Assembly (NCBI GenBank): GCA_024636835.1
Contig: JAGXGH010000085.1
Location: forward strand, 1 to 64,000
DNA from: Verrucomicrobiales bacterium
GTDB taxonomy: Bacteria > Verrucomicrobiota > Verrucomicrobiia > Verrucomicrobiales > SLCJ01
DNA length: 64,000 nt
Reading direction: 5' to 3'
In this document: positions 1 through 8,459 of the stretch, in pieces
Numbering within the stretch: position 1 is the stretch's first letter
Layout of the letters: each line of letters starts with the position of its first letter
Program-made: the position numbers and the translations under genes
The notes under the pieces: model-generated
What the model saw: the letters and a program-made list of their open reading frames with translations, nothing else
What the model was told of the DNA's origin: nothing
Databases searched by the model: none

Positions 1-717
1 GCCGAGTCGTGCGGCGATCCTGAGCGGTTGCTATCCGGCGAGGCTCCACCTGACGGATTGGATCGCAGGACATAATCATCCCAAAGCCAAACTCTCCATC
101 CCTGATTGGAAGATGAAGCTGGATCACGAGCGGATACTCCTGCCGCCTTTTTCGGCAAATGGCATCTGATGCCAAACGGCCAGCCGGATATGGACGAACA
201 CTTCCCTACGAATCATGGGTACGACCTGAACGTCGGAGGTCGCGAATGGGGGCAGCCGAAGGGACCGGGTAAATATTTTTCACCCTTCGGTATGCCGAAT
301 CTCGATGACGGAAAGCCAGGCGACTACCTCACTGACAAGCTGACCGACCGGGCAATCGATTTCCTTGATAAGACGGATCGCGAAACACCATTTCTCTTGT
401 ATTTTTCTTACTACACAGTCCACTCCCCGTTGATGGCTCCGCCGGAGTTGGTGGAGAAATACACCAAGAAGGCGAAGGATTTCAAGAACGAGAAGAATGA
501 GTTCCTCAACCCTAAGAGAGCGGGAATGATCGAAAGCCTGGACATCAGCGTCGGCAGAATCGTGGAGAAACTCAAGGCCATGGGTATTGCTGAAAACACA
601 GTAATCATCCTGACTGGCGATAATGGTGGGGACCACGATGAATCGACCGGCGGACTGAGGGATTATAAAGGCTGGTTACGATCCAACCAAGAAGACGAAA
701 AAAAAGAAAGCGGCTAA
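1..717 (+). pseudogene. Decayed sulfatase gene (formylglycine-dependent type)
   Basis: Two frames carry adjoining pieces of one sulfatase. From position 2 one frame reads a segment with PSRAAILSGCYPARLHLTDW, the region around the formylglycine site (Cys/Ser-x-Pro-Ser-Arg), and stops at 167-169. The other frame, open from about 106 to 717, continues with FGKWHL, HSPLMAPPE, SLDISVGRIVEKL and ILTGDNGG, all typical of the sulfatase core. The stretch expected between the two (about a dozen residues ending in GYATAFFGKWHLG) is missing, so there is a deletion with a frameshift near 130-150. The 3' end is also lost: after GGLRDYKG the family continues with a long C-terminal part, but here the frame turns into an unrelated Lys/Glu-rich tail and stops. 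The 5' end lies outside the window. An intact enzyme would hydrolyse sulfate esters, often on marine polysaccharides. The remnant is not expected to be active. Confidence 0.8.
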
Positions 718-737
718 TAAATAGCACGAACATCGAG

Positions 738-754
738 AGCCGGTTCAACCGGCT
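738..754. terminator. Small hairpin after the sulfatase remnant
   Basis: AGCCGG and CCGGCT form a perfect 6-bp stem around a TTCAA loop, 21 bases after the stop of the broken sulfatase. Only a short T-containing stretch follows, so terminator function is a guess. Confidence 0.35.
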
Positions 755-865
755 GTTTCAGTGTCCGCCCGCCAATGCGGTGTTGAGGGTGAAAAGACCT
801 AAGGCAAAAGCGTATATGGCGAGGGTTTTGTATTTCGATTTTATAGGGGATTTTTGTCGATAGAT

Positions 866-882
866 GATTGCCGTGGGCAATC
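866..882 (-). terminator. Hairpin downstream of the cohesin gene
   Basis: GATTGCC-GTG-GGCAATC is a perfect 7-bp inverted repeat with a 3-base loop, about 105 bases beyond the stop codon of the minus-strand cohesin gene. No clear T-run follows in either direction. It could end the RCC1-dockerin-cohesin transcript. The rest of 755-988 shows no gene. Confidence 0.35.
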
Positions 883-988
883 AAAGAATATGAACTCACT
901 ATACTCTAAATCTCTAAAAGGCCTGGGGAGAGGGGATGCTTGCCGATCGAGGCCAGATCGAGCTGTCTGGTAGCTTGATGCGCGCGGA

Positions 989-1954
989 TCACGGAGCGGG
1001 TGCTGGCGTGGCTTCTATTCGCAGGAAACCGTTCGTTGGACTGCCTACTTCGTCGATCGGCTGAGAGCTGCGGACAGTCACCTGTTGCAAGCCATCGCCC
1101 AGATCTACTGGTGCAGCTATGAGTCGAAGATTGGGGTCGATCGAATCCCAGTCCTTCAGATCAGACCCCTCTTGCAGCAGGTAGGTCATTGGTGCCGGAG
1201 GAATCCGCCTCTGGAAGGTGAGGGTCAAATAACGTGAACCGCCGGATTCCTGAATGCGTCCGATGGGCGATATGAGAGCTGCGTCCGGCACCTTCGGATC
1301 GCCCCCAAAGGCATATTCAAAAAGTGTGTCCATACTATCGTTGTCGTCGTCTGTTCCGATGGCAGGGGCAAAGAGATCCAGATTGTTTTGCTTTTCCCAC
1401 CAGTCGGGCAGACCGTTACCCGAGTTGTCGATGTTGGAATCGACGCTGACAAGAACCTGTCCGTTGGTGGTGGAGAGTTCGTCTTTCTGGCGAAGGTCGA
1501 TCACGCCTGTTTCGTCAGAGACAACCAGGTTGGCGATGGCCAGTTCAGAAAATAGATTCACCTCGGCGCCGGAGTTCGCCCTGAACTGCAGGAGGGCGAG
1601 TCGTCCGGATCCGCCTGCCAGAGCCTCAGCCCGGGTAAACACCAGTTGAACAACGCCTTCCGAATTGCCGGTGCTCATTTCAAAAGCATTTCCCAGTGGA
1701 CCGCTGAGGACCATTTGAAGCTCCAGCACATCGGGATTGAAATTGATATTCACTTCGATCGCCGCCAGTCCAGCTGCATTGTCTAGGGAGAGTGGCACCT
1801 CGATGACACCACCGGGATTGGCCTCGTAGTGCGGCAGAGAAAAGCTCCGTGGAGCCGCTTGAGCCTGTGAGCCCATGGCAGCGACAATAACGGCTGCAAA
1901 AACTGCCAATTTGCCCATTTTGCGGATTTTGTATGATCGAAGCCTCATGGTCAT
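989..1954 (-). CDS. Secreted cohesin-domain protein
   Basis: A 321-residue exported protein. A basic N-terminus and hydrophobic stretch (about residues 14-33, ending SQAQA|AP) form a signal peptide. Residues about 38-165 look like a cohesin domain: a beta-sandwich pattern beginning with PGGVIEVPLSLDNAAGLAAIEVNINFNP in pieces such as 'NPDVLEL' and 'GRLALLQFRA'. Then comes a short Asp-rich calcium-binding-type spacer (NGLPDWWEKQNN, DDDNDSMDTLFEYAFGGDP) common in verrucomicrobial secreted proteins, and a C-terminal beta-rich segment of unknown function. Its start overlaps the end of the dockerin gene by 4 bases (ATGA), so the two are translationally coupled. In cellulosome bacteria cohesins bind dockerins, and the neighbour carries a dockerin, so pairing of the two products is a reasonable inference but unproven. 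Confidence 0.75.
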   Translation of the reverse strand: MTMRLRSYKIRKMGKLAVFAAVIVAAMGSQAQAAPRSFSLPHYEANPGGVIEVPLSLDNAAGLAAIEVNINFNPDVLELQMVLSGPLGNAFEMSTGNSEGVVQLVFTRAEALAGGSGRLALLQFRANSGAEVNLFSELAIANLVVSDETGVIDLRQKDELSTTNGQVLVSVDSNIDNSGNGLPDWWEKQNNLDLFAPAIGTDDDNDSMDTLFEYAFGGDPKVPDAALISPIGRIQESGGSRYLTLTFQRRIPPAPMTYLLQEGSDLKDWDSIDPNLRLIAAPVDLGDGLQQVTVRSSQPIDEVGSPTNGFLRIEATPAPAP

Positions 1955-4900
1955 GGGGTGGCGAGTAGTTGCATAAGCAGAACGAGATCTTTCGAGTTTA
2001 GCTTGTCGTCACCATTAAGGTCTCCTGCCATCAGTTCTTCTGCGGTCGAGATTCGGGAGTCTGGTTTGATGAGGTCCTTGAGTAAATCCTTGTCTGCTTC
2101 AGTCACGCCCCCATCGCCGTCAATATCGCCAAGAAAGTAGGTGTCACCGCTATGGGGAGGATCCGTGGAAAGAATTACCAGCGTCAGAGGATTGCCAGCC
2201 AGATCATTCATCGTGCCGGAGCTGATACTTACGTCCAGTGATGTTCCCTTAGGCACCGAGGAGTCCACCTCGAACTGAAGAGTGAACAGCTTGCCAGACC
2301 CCGGCTCCAACTGCCCGCCCGAGCCATCAATCACCAGCTCCCCGCTTGCCGCACTTCCGTTGTCAGTGAAAATCAAATTACGGCTCAATCCTGTGGAGAG
2401 AACCGTGTCATCACCCGGACTCGCCTGAGCCCAGGGCATGAGTTTGGTCGGGTCGTAGGCGATACGAAGCTGCATGCCTGTCCCCGAGACCCCGACGGCG
2501 TTCTCGATCGAGAGGCTGAGCTTGATCCGCTTTCCTGGTTTTCCTATGGCCGGACGCACTGAAAGCACCACCTTTCCGGCCGCAGTGATCGCGAGGTCTG
2601 AAGGCAGGCTTTCGAGGATGCGTGGTTCTGAATTGCCGGGTAGGAAAAAGTAGCTCAAGCCGGTAACGTAGTAATAGTAGCTCGGAACCGAAGGATCGAG
2701 ATTGTCGTCCAGGTAGCTGGGCAGTGGCACGTAGTCGCCTGCCAACTCTGACCATGGACCTTCGGACGCAGTGCCTCGGTAAACGTGATAGCCTCGAATG
2801 CGGGATTGCCGGTTCGCATCCCAATCAAGTTGGATGGAATTCGCTCCTGGTGCGGCGATCAATCCGGTCGGTCGACCGACACTGGGGTCGCGCAGTGCGT
2901 GGATGCCGCCATTGGCAAGGCCGCCGATGACGTCGAGGTCGCCGTCGTCGTCAATGTCTACGGCTGTGATTGAGAGTCCGCTGGCATACCCTGCATAACT
3001 ACCGCCCCAGACCTTACTTAACAGATTGAAGTTACCGCTACCATCATGGTGAAACTCCCAGATTCTGCCATCGGTGTCGGAGAGGAGCACGTCGATGATG
3101 CCGTCTTGGTCGAGGTCGCCGGTTGTAATGCTGAGTCCATCCTGGGCCGCGACGCCGAGGGAGTTAATCGTTCCGCTGCCGGAGAATGGGGTGGCTGTGC
3201 CGTTGTTGATAAATAGGGTTACGGTGCCGTCGTCGAGCAGCACCAGCAGGTCGTCCAGCCCGTCACCATTCATATCGCCGAGCGCAGGGCTGGTGCGGGT
3301 CGATGAGAACGTGAGTTCCGGACCGTTGCCGTCTGCACTGAAATTCCCGTCCGATGCGATCAGTCTTAATGTGCCGGTGTTACCGCCAACCACTAGGTCA
3401 CCGAAGCCATCTCCGTTCCAGTCTCCACCGGCGATCTTCGGCCGTGTGATGCCGGTGACGAAGGCTTCGAGCGAGCTGAAGCCGGTGGTGATCTCCTCGA
3501 AATTCGGGTTGTTGGCACTGCCGATGTTGCGGAAGACCCGGAGTCCGGACTCATGCGCGATGAAGAGATCGAAGTCGCCGTCGTTGTCCCAGTCGGAGGC
3601 GGCTGTGGACGCCCATGTGCCGGCCTGGATACCGGTGACTGTATTGGGATCGGGTGAGAAGAAATCCTGTAGGATGCCGTTGACCAACAGCCTGCCGAGT
3701 TGTTCAAAGAACTGGAGGTTGACCAGCACCATCCCGGAATCGGCCCATGACACCCCACCATCCTGATGGTTGTTGGCGAAGAGAGGATTTGAGCCAGTGG
3801 TGAATTCCTGCAACAGGGTTTGGCCGTCGCCGTCGGTGTCGGAGCTGGCGTTGTTGGCGAGCGTGCCAAAGTAGTAATTTTCAAAACCGTCGTTGATACC
3901 ATCAGCATCAGAGTCGCCATCAAAGAAGTGGGCAACAGCCGAGCGATCGGTGCCGTCGACGATAAAGGTGAGTTGTCGCACTGCCGCACCCCATTCGTCA
4001 CGTTGCGCCGTGCCGTCGAGCGTCCAGTAACCAAAGGTCGAGGCCGTCATGTTGGGAGTGGTGATCATCGTGCCATCCGGAACCGCTGCAGATTCATCGA
4101 CCGTCCCGGCAGGGTTACTGCTGAGGCTGTAGCGGGAGAATCCGGCGAGGTTGACGGTGATCATGGCGGAGTCGGCCCAGGAAACGCCGCCGGCCTGCGT
4201 TTCGTTCGCATAAAGTGGGTTGGTTCCGCCGTTGGCTTCGGCCAGCAGCGTGATTCCGTCGCCGTCTCCATCGTAGTTGGCTCCGTTGGCGAGGGTGCCG
4301 TGATATTTCTGCTCAAACGCGTCGGCCACGCCGTCGCCGTCGGAGTCGCCGACAAACAGGTAGGCGACAGCTTCGCGATCGTCCTCGCCAACCGTGAAGC
4401 TGAACTGGGTGAGGGAGCGTCCCCAGGCGTCGCGTTGGGCAACGCCGTCGAGTGCCCAGTAGCCGAAACTGGAGTTGCCTGAAAGATCGGGTGTGGTGAT
4501 CATCGTGCCTGTCTCGACAATCGCCGTCTCATTGACAGTGCCGGCGGGCTCACTGCGCAGCGTGTAGCGGGAAAAGCCGCCAAGGTTGACCGTGACCATC
4601 CCGGAATCGGCGTAGGCAATGCCGCCATCCTGCGAAGCGTTGCCGTATAGCGGGTGTGTGCCTCCGTTGTACTCGGCCTGAAGCGTGATGCTGTCACCAT
4701 CGGGGTCACTGGCGGCCGTTTCGTCGAGGTCGCCGAAGTATTCGATTTCAAACCAGTCCGGGACACCGTCGCTGTCGCTGTCGAGAGTAGTTGGCAGGTA
4801 GTGGGCGGTGCAGGTGGTGGCCTCAAGGAGAACGAATGAGGTGGGATTGATTGAGCGGCCCCACGCATCGCGGTAGGCTTCAGCCGGGTAGCTGCTGTTG

Positions 4901-5157
4901 GTCCAGCGGGTGAAGCGATAGCTACCCGATAACACCGGTGCAGTGACTGTGGAGTAGGTTTCAGCGGTCTCCTGGAAGGTGTCGGAATTCACCGCGCCGA
5001 TCGCGGCTCCAGTGTTGTCATCGACCGAAATCTGGAGAAAGCGGACCGTTGCTGCCTGGAGATGCCCAAGAGTCAATAGACATGTACCCGCCAGCATAAG
5101 CATGGCGGTATTGCAAATTGAGGCTGATGACCTGATATGTGGCATGGCCTGACTCAA
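1951..5157 (-). CDS. Large secreted multidomain protein with FG-GAP repeats, FN3, cohesin-like and dockerin domains
   Basis: A 1068-residue exported protein with a signal peptide ending near LGHLQA|ATV. Residues about 120-480 contain three copies of a roughly 120-residue unit, each with DSDGDGV-type calcium spacers, a 'GGTNPLY'-like turn, 'DGGxxxADSGM' and 'FGYWxLDGxAQRDxWG'. Residues about 500-760 hold FG-GAP/VCBS-type beta-propeller repeats (GDWNGDGFGDLVVGG, GDMNGDGLDDLLVLL, GDLDQDGIIDVLL). A fibronectin type III domain follows (about 770-860, IRGYHVYRGT), then a cohesin-like beta domain. The last 65 residues are a type I dockerin with two F-hand calcium loops (DIDGDGGVTEAD and DLNGDDKLNSKD). 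It is the middle gene of an operon, overlapping both neighbours by 4 bases. Likely role: a cell-surface or extracellular scaffold or adhesin. No catalytic domain is seen. Confidence 0.8.
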   Translation of the reverse strand: MSQAMPHIRSSASICNTAMLMLAGTCLLTLGHLQAATVRFLQISVDDNTGAAIGAVNSDTFQETAETYSTVTAPVLSGSYRFTRWTNSSYPAEAYRDAWGRSINPTSFVLLEATTCTAHYLPTTLDSDSDGVPDWFEIEYFGDLDETAASDPDGDSITLQAEYNGGTHPLYGNASQDGGIAYADSGMVTVNLGGFSRYTLRSEPAGTVNETAIVETGTMITTPDLSGNSSFGYWALDGVAQRDAWGRSLTQFSFTVGEDDREAVAYLFVGDSDGDGVADAFEQKYHGTLANGANYDGDGDGITLLAEANGGTNPLYANETQAGGVSWADSAMITVNLAGFSRYSLSSNPAGTVDESAAVPDGTMITTPNMTASTFGYWTLDGTAQRDEWGAAVRQLTFIVDGTDRSAVAHFFDGDSDADGINDGFENYYFGTLANNASSDTDGDGQTLLQEFTTGSNPLFANNHQDGGVSWADSGMVLVNLQFFEQLGRLLVNGILQDFFSPDPNTVTGIQAGTWASTAASDWDNDGDFDLFIAHESGLRVFRNIGSANNPNFEEITTGFSSLEAFVTGITRPKIAGGDWNGDGFGDLVVGGNTGTLRLIASDGNFSADGNGPELTFSSTRTSPALGDMNGDGLDDLLVLLDDGTVTLFINNGTATPFSGSGTINSLGVAAQDGLSITTGDLDQDGIIDVLLSDTDGRIWEFHHDGSGNFNLLSKVWGGSYAGYASGLSITAVDIDDDGDLDVIGGLANGGIHALRDPSVGRPTGLIAAPGANSIQLDWDANRQSRIRGYHVYRGTASEGPWSELAGDYVPLPSYLDDNLDPSVPSYYYYVTGLSYFFLPGNSEPRILESLPSDLAITAAGKVVLSVRPAIGKPGKRIKLSLSIENAVGVSGTGMQLRIAYDPTKLMPWAQASPGDDTVLSTGLSRNLIFTDNGSAASGELVIDGSGGQLEPGSGKLFTLQFEVDSSVPKGTSLDVSISSGTMNDLAGNPLTLVILSTDPPHSGDTYFLGDIDGDGGVTEADKDLLKDLIKPDSRISTAEELMAGDLNGDDKLNSKDLVLLMQLLATP

Positions 5158-6692
5158 GGTGCGCTGGAACTGACTGCCATGATGAGTCCACGGCCGACGG
5201 CAATTTTTGTAGTGCCGGACAATCCGGCGGGGGGATCCATTGAGCCATTTCCATCATCCTGTCCCCAACCAACCACGGTCCCATCACTTTTCAAGGCTAC
5301 CGAATATCCTCGGTTGAAACCGTTTCCCGCGGCGATAGCAACCACTTCATTCAGACCAGGAGGGGGAGTTGACTCACCTGCTTGGTTGCCTCCCCAGCAA
5401 ACGACAGTGCCATCCTCCTTAAGCGCCATGCTTTGGGTCATGCCAGCGGCAATGGCGGTGACGTTGGTAAGGCCGGCTGGCACATTCTGAGGATTACCAA
5501 GCGTAAACCCTCCGCCGCTCCAGCCGACGACCGTGCCGTCGGACTTCAGGGCCAGCGCGTGAGTTTGGCCAGCTGCAATTGCGATGACCTCGGATGTTGC
5601 TTCCGGCGGTGGTTGATTGATTTGACCCCACGAAAATACGGTTCCATCCGACGTGAGCGCCAAGCTGAAATTGCGTCCGGCGGCAACCTTGGTCACCCCG
5701 GTCAAGCCAAGCTGATCTGACTCACCATATGTATTGCTTCCGAACGCCACAATAGTCCCGTCGGTTTTTGCCAAAAGGAAGTGGTTTTCGCCTGCGGCGA
5801 CATCCGAGACTTCGACCATTGGGTCCGGTAGATCGCCGGCGTTGGAGGAAAGCAGGGAAACACGTCCATCTCCGTCCATGGTAATAAAATTGTTTTGTTC
5901 CCCGTCAATTTTGGAGATCTGGCCAATGCCTGAAAGGTTCCCGGGACCACCGGAAAATCCCCATGCGGTAATCATGTCAATATCGGTCCATGAGCTCTGC
6001 AACGCATGCCAACTGCCCGTGTTGATCGGTTCGGCTCTGGCCATCTGAGCATATCCCAAGTTGAATGAAGTAGCAGCTTGTAGGTTCATCTTCTTGAGCA
6101 GATAGGGGACTGCATATGATTGGCTGGTTGTTCCGGACATCAGTCGGGTCCCATTAAATCCGTCGTTCGTTGCCGCTGTGAGAATCCCGCCATTCAGCGC
6201 CAAGGTGGTATCACCTGATGCATACTGCCAAAAGAAAGCGTCCATTACCTGTGCATTGCTGACTGTATCCTTACTGATGGTGATTTCCAAATTACTGCCG
6301 GCAGCCGGAATCGTGATCCAGTCGAAGGGAAGCAGGCCCCGAGCGTCCATTGCCAGCACCTCGAATTTCACATTGGCCAGATCGATGTCCCAGTCGGTTG
6401 CCACATCCCAGGTCAAAAGGTGGTCGACTCCGGTGGTGATATTGTCTCCAAGATTGGCATTGGTGCCTTCTACGAAGGTGACCGGTTTAATGATATTGGA
6501 GAACGAACGGATTCCGTCGACAAAGACTAAGGCCCGTGTCTTGACGGTGGCATCGTCAGGATCATTGACGCGGTAGACGACATCCATATAGGTCGTTCCG
6601 GCACGCATGGCGGCGGACTGGATCACCACGGTTGGAGCGGTATTGGCCACGGCAAGCGAGGTCGTGGCGAGTAGCAACAGGGCTGACTTCAT
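5154..6692 (-). CDS. Secreted RCC1-repeat protein
   Basis: A 512-residue exported protein starting MKSALLLLATTSLAVA, a clear signal peptide. Residues about 20-260 are a domain I do not recognise, with a 'WDVATDWDIDLANVKFEVLA' segment of beta character. From about 290 to the end there are roughly six RCC1-type propeller repeats, each around 'KSDGTVVGWGQ' or 'AAGxxHxLALK'. RCC1 propellers are protein-binding platforms. In Verrucomicrobia and Planctomycetes they are frequent in secreted proteins, with no nuclear connection. This is the first gene of the three-gene operon and its end overlaps the dockerin gene by 4 bases, which suggests that the RCC1, dockerin and cohesin products are made in fixed ratio and may act together outside the cell. 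Confidence 0.8.
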   Translation of the reverse strand: MKSALLLLATTSLAVANTAPTVVIQSAAMRAGTTYMDVVYRVNDPDDATVKTRALVFVDGIRSFSNIIKPVTFVEGTNANLGDNITTGVDHLLTWDVATDWDIDLANVKFEVLAMDARGLLPFDWITIPAAGSNLEITISKDTVSNAQVMDAFFWQYASGDTTLALNGGILTAATNDGFNGTRLMSGTTSQSYAVPYLLKKMNLQAATSFNLGYAQMARAEPINTGSWHALQSSWTDIDMITAWGFSGGPGNLSGIGQISKIDGEQNNFITMDGDGRVSLLSSNAGDLPDPMVEVSDVAAGENHFLLAKTDGTIVAFGSNTYGESDQLGLTGVTKVAAGRNFSLALTSDGTVFSWGQINQPPPEATSEVIAIAAGQTHALALKSDGTVVGWSGGGFTLGNPQNVPAGLTNVTAIAAGMTQSMALKEDGTVVCWGGNQAGESTPPPGLNEVVAIAAGNGFNRGYSVALKSDGTVVGWGQDDGNGSMDPPAGLSGTTKIAVGRGLIMAVSSSAP

Positions 6693-6940
6693 AGGGAATG
6701 GTGGATGAAGGAGTGAAATGTTCTCGTGTGATTTCGGAGACTCGATTCGGGTTTTGGATGCCTAAGTTGAGAGCAAAGTGTAGTAGGAGTGCTATGCAAA
6801 ATGCTCACCCCGGATATCATACATTTGTAGAAAAATTTAGATTTGGTGAAATAGAAATAATGCGTTTGTTCGAAATTGAGAAATTTTCAACCTCACGAAC
6901 ATACGCGGATTTCCAAATTTGATGGAACGTTTTTTTATCC
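6693..6940. other. Gene-free leader region of the RCC1 operon
   Basis: About 250 AT-richer bases upstream of the RCC1 gene. The promoter of the minus-strand operon should lie here, but I cannot point to a convincing -35/-10 pair. No coding sequence seen. Confidence 0.4.
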
Positions 6941-6995
6941 TACCGGTTTCGAATAAAAATATGACTATTCGCCGTGCACCAGTCGCTCACGCCTG
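6941..6995 (-). repeat. Partial copy of the dispersed hairpin-ended repeat
   Basis: The segment beginning TACCGGTTTCGAATAAAAAT and continuing with ATGACTATTCGCCGTGCAC matches the reverse complement of the right end of the repeat at 8356-8459 and the left part of the copy at 12166-12271. The other half of the element is absent; GH2 pseudogene sequence follows instead. Confidence 0.65.
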
Positions 6996-7014
6996 ATCAA
7001 AAAGAGGACATTGA

Positions 7015-8316
7015 TGTCAGGCATCATGTTGTCACATTGAAGCTGTTGATTACGAATCAACTGTGTGGCTCAATGGCGAAGAAGTGGGTCAACACCGCGG
7101 CGGTAATCTGCCGTTCTCATTCGACATTACAGAAGCAATTACTTTCGGAGAGAATCAATTGCTCATCCATGTCACTGACGCCACCGACACGGTTTATCAG
7201 TTGCATGGCAAGCAGTCTCTAAATCCCCGCGGTATCTGGTACACCCCGGTGTCCGGTATCTGGCAAACGGTCTGGACCGAGGAAGTCCCTGAGGCACACA
7301 TCAGAGGGTTCAATATGACTTCACAAATCGACGGCACTGTGCAGGTGAAATTGAATATCGAAGGCTCGCATGATTCCACAGATAAGGCCAAAATCACGGC
7401 TTCACTCAAGGGTGAAAAAGTCGCCGAAACCATTGGCATACCAGAGGCCCTCACCCTCAAGATACCAGAGCCCGAACTCTGGTCGCCGGATTCATCGACA
7501 CTCTATGATCTCGAGATTTCTTTTGGCGATGATACGATCAAATCCTATGTCGGCTTGCGCGAGACCACGGTGCAAAAGGGCGCCGATGGACATCTGCGGT
7601 TTCATCTCAATGGCCGCGAGATATTTCAATTGGGCCCCTTGGATCAAGGGTGGTGGCTCGACGGATTACTCACCCCGCCGTCAGACGCCGCTATGCGATC
7701 GGACGTCGACTTCCTCAAGGCAGCCGGTTTCAACATGGTTCGAAAACACATCAAGGTCGAACCTCGTCGCTATTACCACTACTGCGACCATCACCCTTCC
7801 ATCGCGCAGTGGGTTCCGTTCAATGAGGCTTGGGGACAACACCGCTCCATGGAAGTCGGAGAAAAGGCAGTCGCCTTGGACCCCACCCGTCAGATCAACA
7901 TCTCCTCCGGCGGCAACTTCTGGCCGATCGGGGACGTGGTCGATGGCCACAACTACCCCAACCCTACCTTTCCCTTCGAACAGGGTAAGGATGGGCGTTT
8001 TGAAGCATACGTCAAAGTCGTCGGTGAATTCGGAGGCCACGGCTATCCGGTTAAAGGACACCTCTGGAACCCGGATGCACGCAATTGGGGATACGGCGGA
8101 CTGCCCAAGGACAAGGATGAATGGCTCGACCGTTATAAGACCTCTATTCGTATGCTTGCCGAGTTAAAGGCGAAAGGAATCGCCGCTGGCATCTATACCC
8201 AGACCACCGATGTCGAAGGAGAGATCAATGGTCTGATCACCTACGACCGCAAAGTGCACAAACTCACGGCAGAAGAGCTAGCCGCGATCCATCGCGAGGC
8301 GAAGCTTGTGGATTGA
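7015..8316 (+). pseudogene. GH2 glycosidase (beta-galactosidase/beta-glucuronidase-like), truncated and internally deleted
   Basis: The reading frame shows GH2 sandwich-domain sequence (VDYESTVWLNGEEVGQHRGG, LNPRGIWYTPVSGIWQTVW), the immunoglobulin-like middle domain and part of the TIM barrel (GFNMVRKHIKVEPRRYYHYCD, HPSIAQWVPFNEAWGQH with the NE acid/base), ending in the usual IYTQTTDVEGEINGLITYD region. Homology extends upstream of the first possible start (GTG at 7063) to an in-frame stop at 7012-7014, so the N-terminal signal peptide and first sandwich strands are missing. After YYHYCD the expected stretch of roughly 60 residues (barrel strand with a 'GLLVWQD'-like motif) is deleted in frame. 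The missing 5' part abuts a partial copy of the dispersed repeat. A functional enzyme is unlikely. Confidence 0.75.
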
Positions 8317-8355
8317 ATGCGCGATAGACAGACAAGCAAGACGAAGGAGTCCTTA

Positions 8356-8459
8356 TACCAAATCTTGGTAATGATCTGACGCGATGGAGCGGATCATTGG
8401 TTGATCGTAAGTCGCTTCTGCGCGGCGAATAGTCATGTTTTTATTCGGAACTGGTATTA
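8356..8459 (+). repeat. Dispersed hairpin-ended repeat, copy 2
   Basis: It starts with the perfect inverted repeat TACCAA-ATC-TTGGTA (8356-8370) and ends GAATAGTCATGTTTTTATTC followed by GGAACTGGTATTA. The end shares blocks with copies at 12166, 54137 and 58580. The last three bases (8457-8459) supply the stop codon of the SDR gene read from the other strand. Confidence 0.75.

Noticed and set aside
3074-3766. Long plus-strand open frame of 230 codons opposite the dockerin gene
   Set aside because: It lies wholly antisense to a well-supported gene with clear domains, is Ser/Pro-rich as expected of a complementary frame, and shows no family motif.
1951-6692. Reading the dockerin and RCC1 operon as a true cellulosome cluster
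   Set aside because: No scaffoldin with many cohesins and no dockerin-bearing glycosidase is present in the window; only a local cohesin-dockerin pairing is supported.
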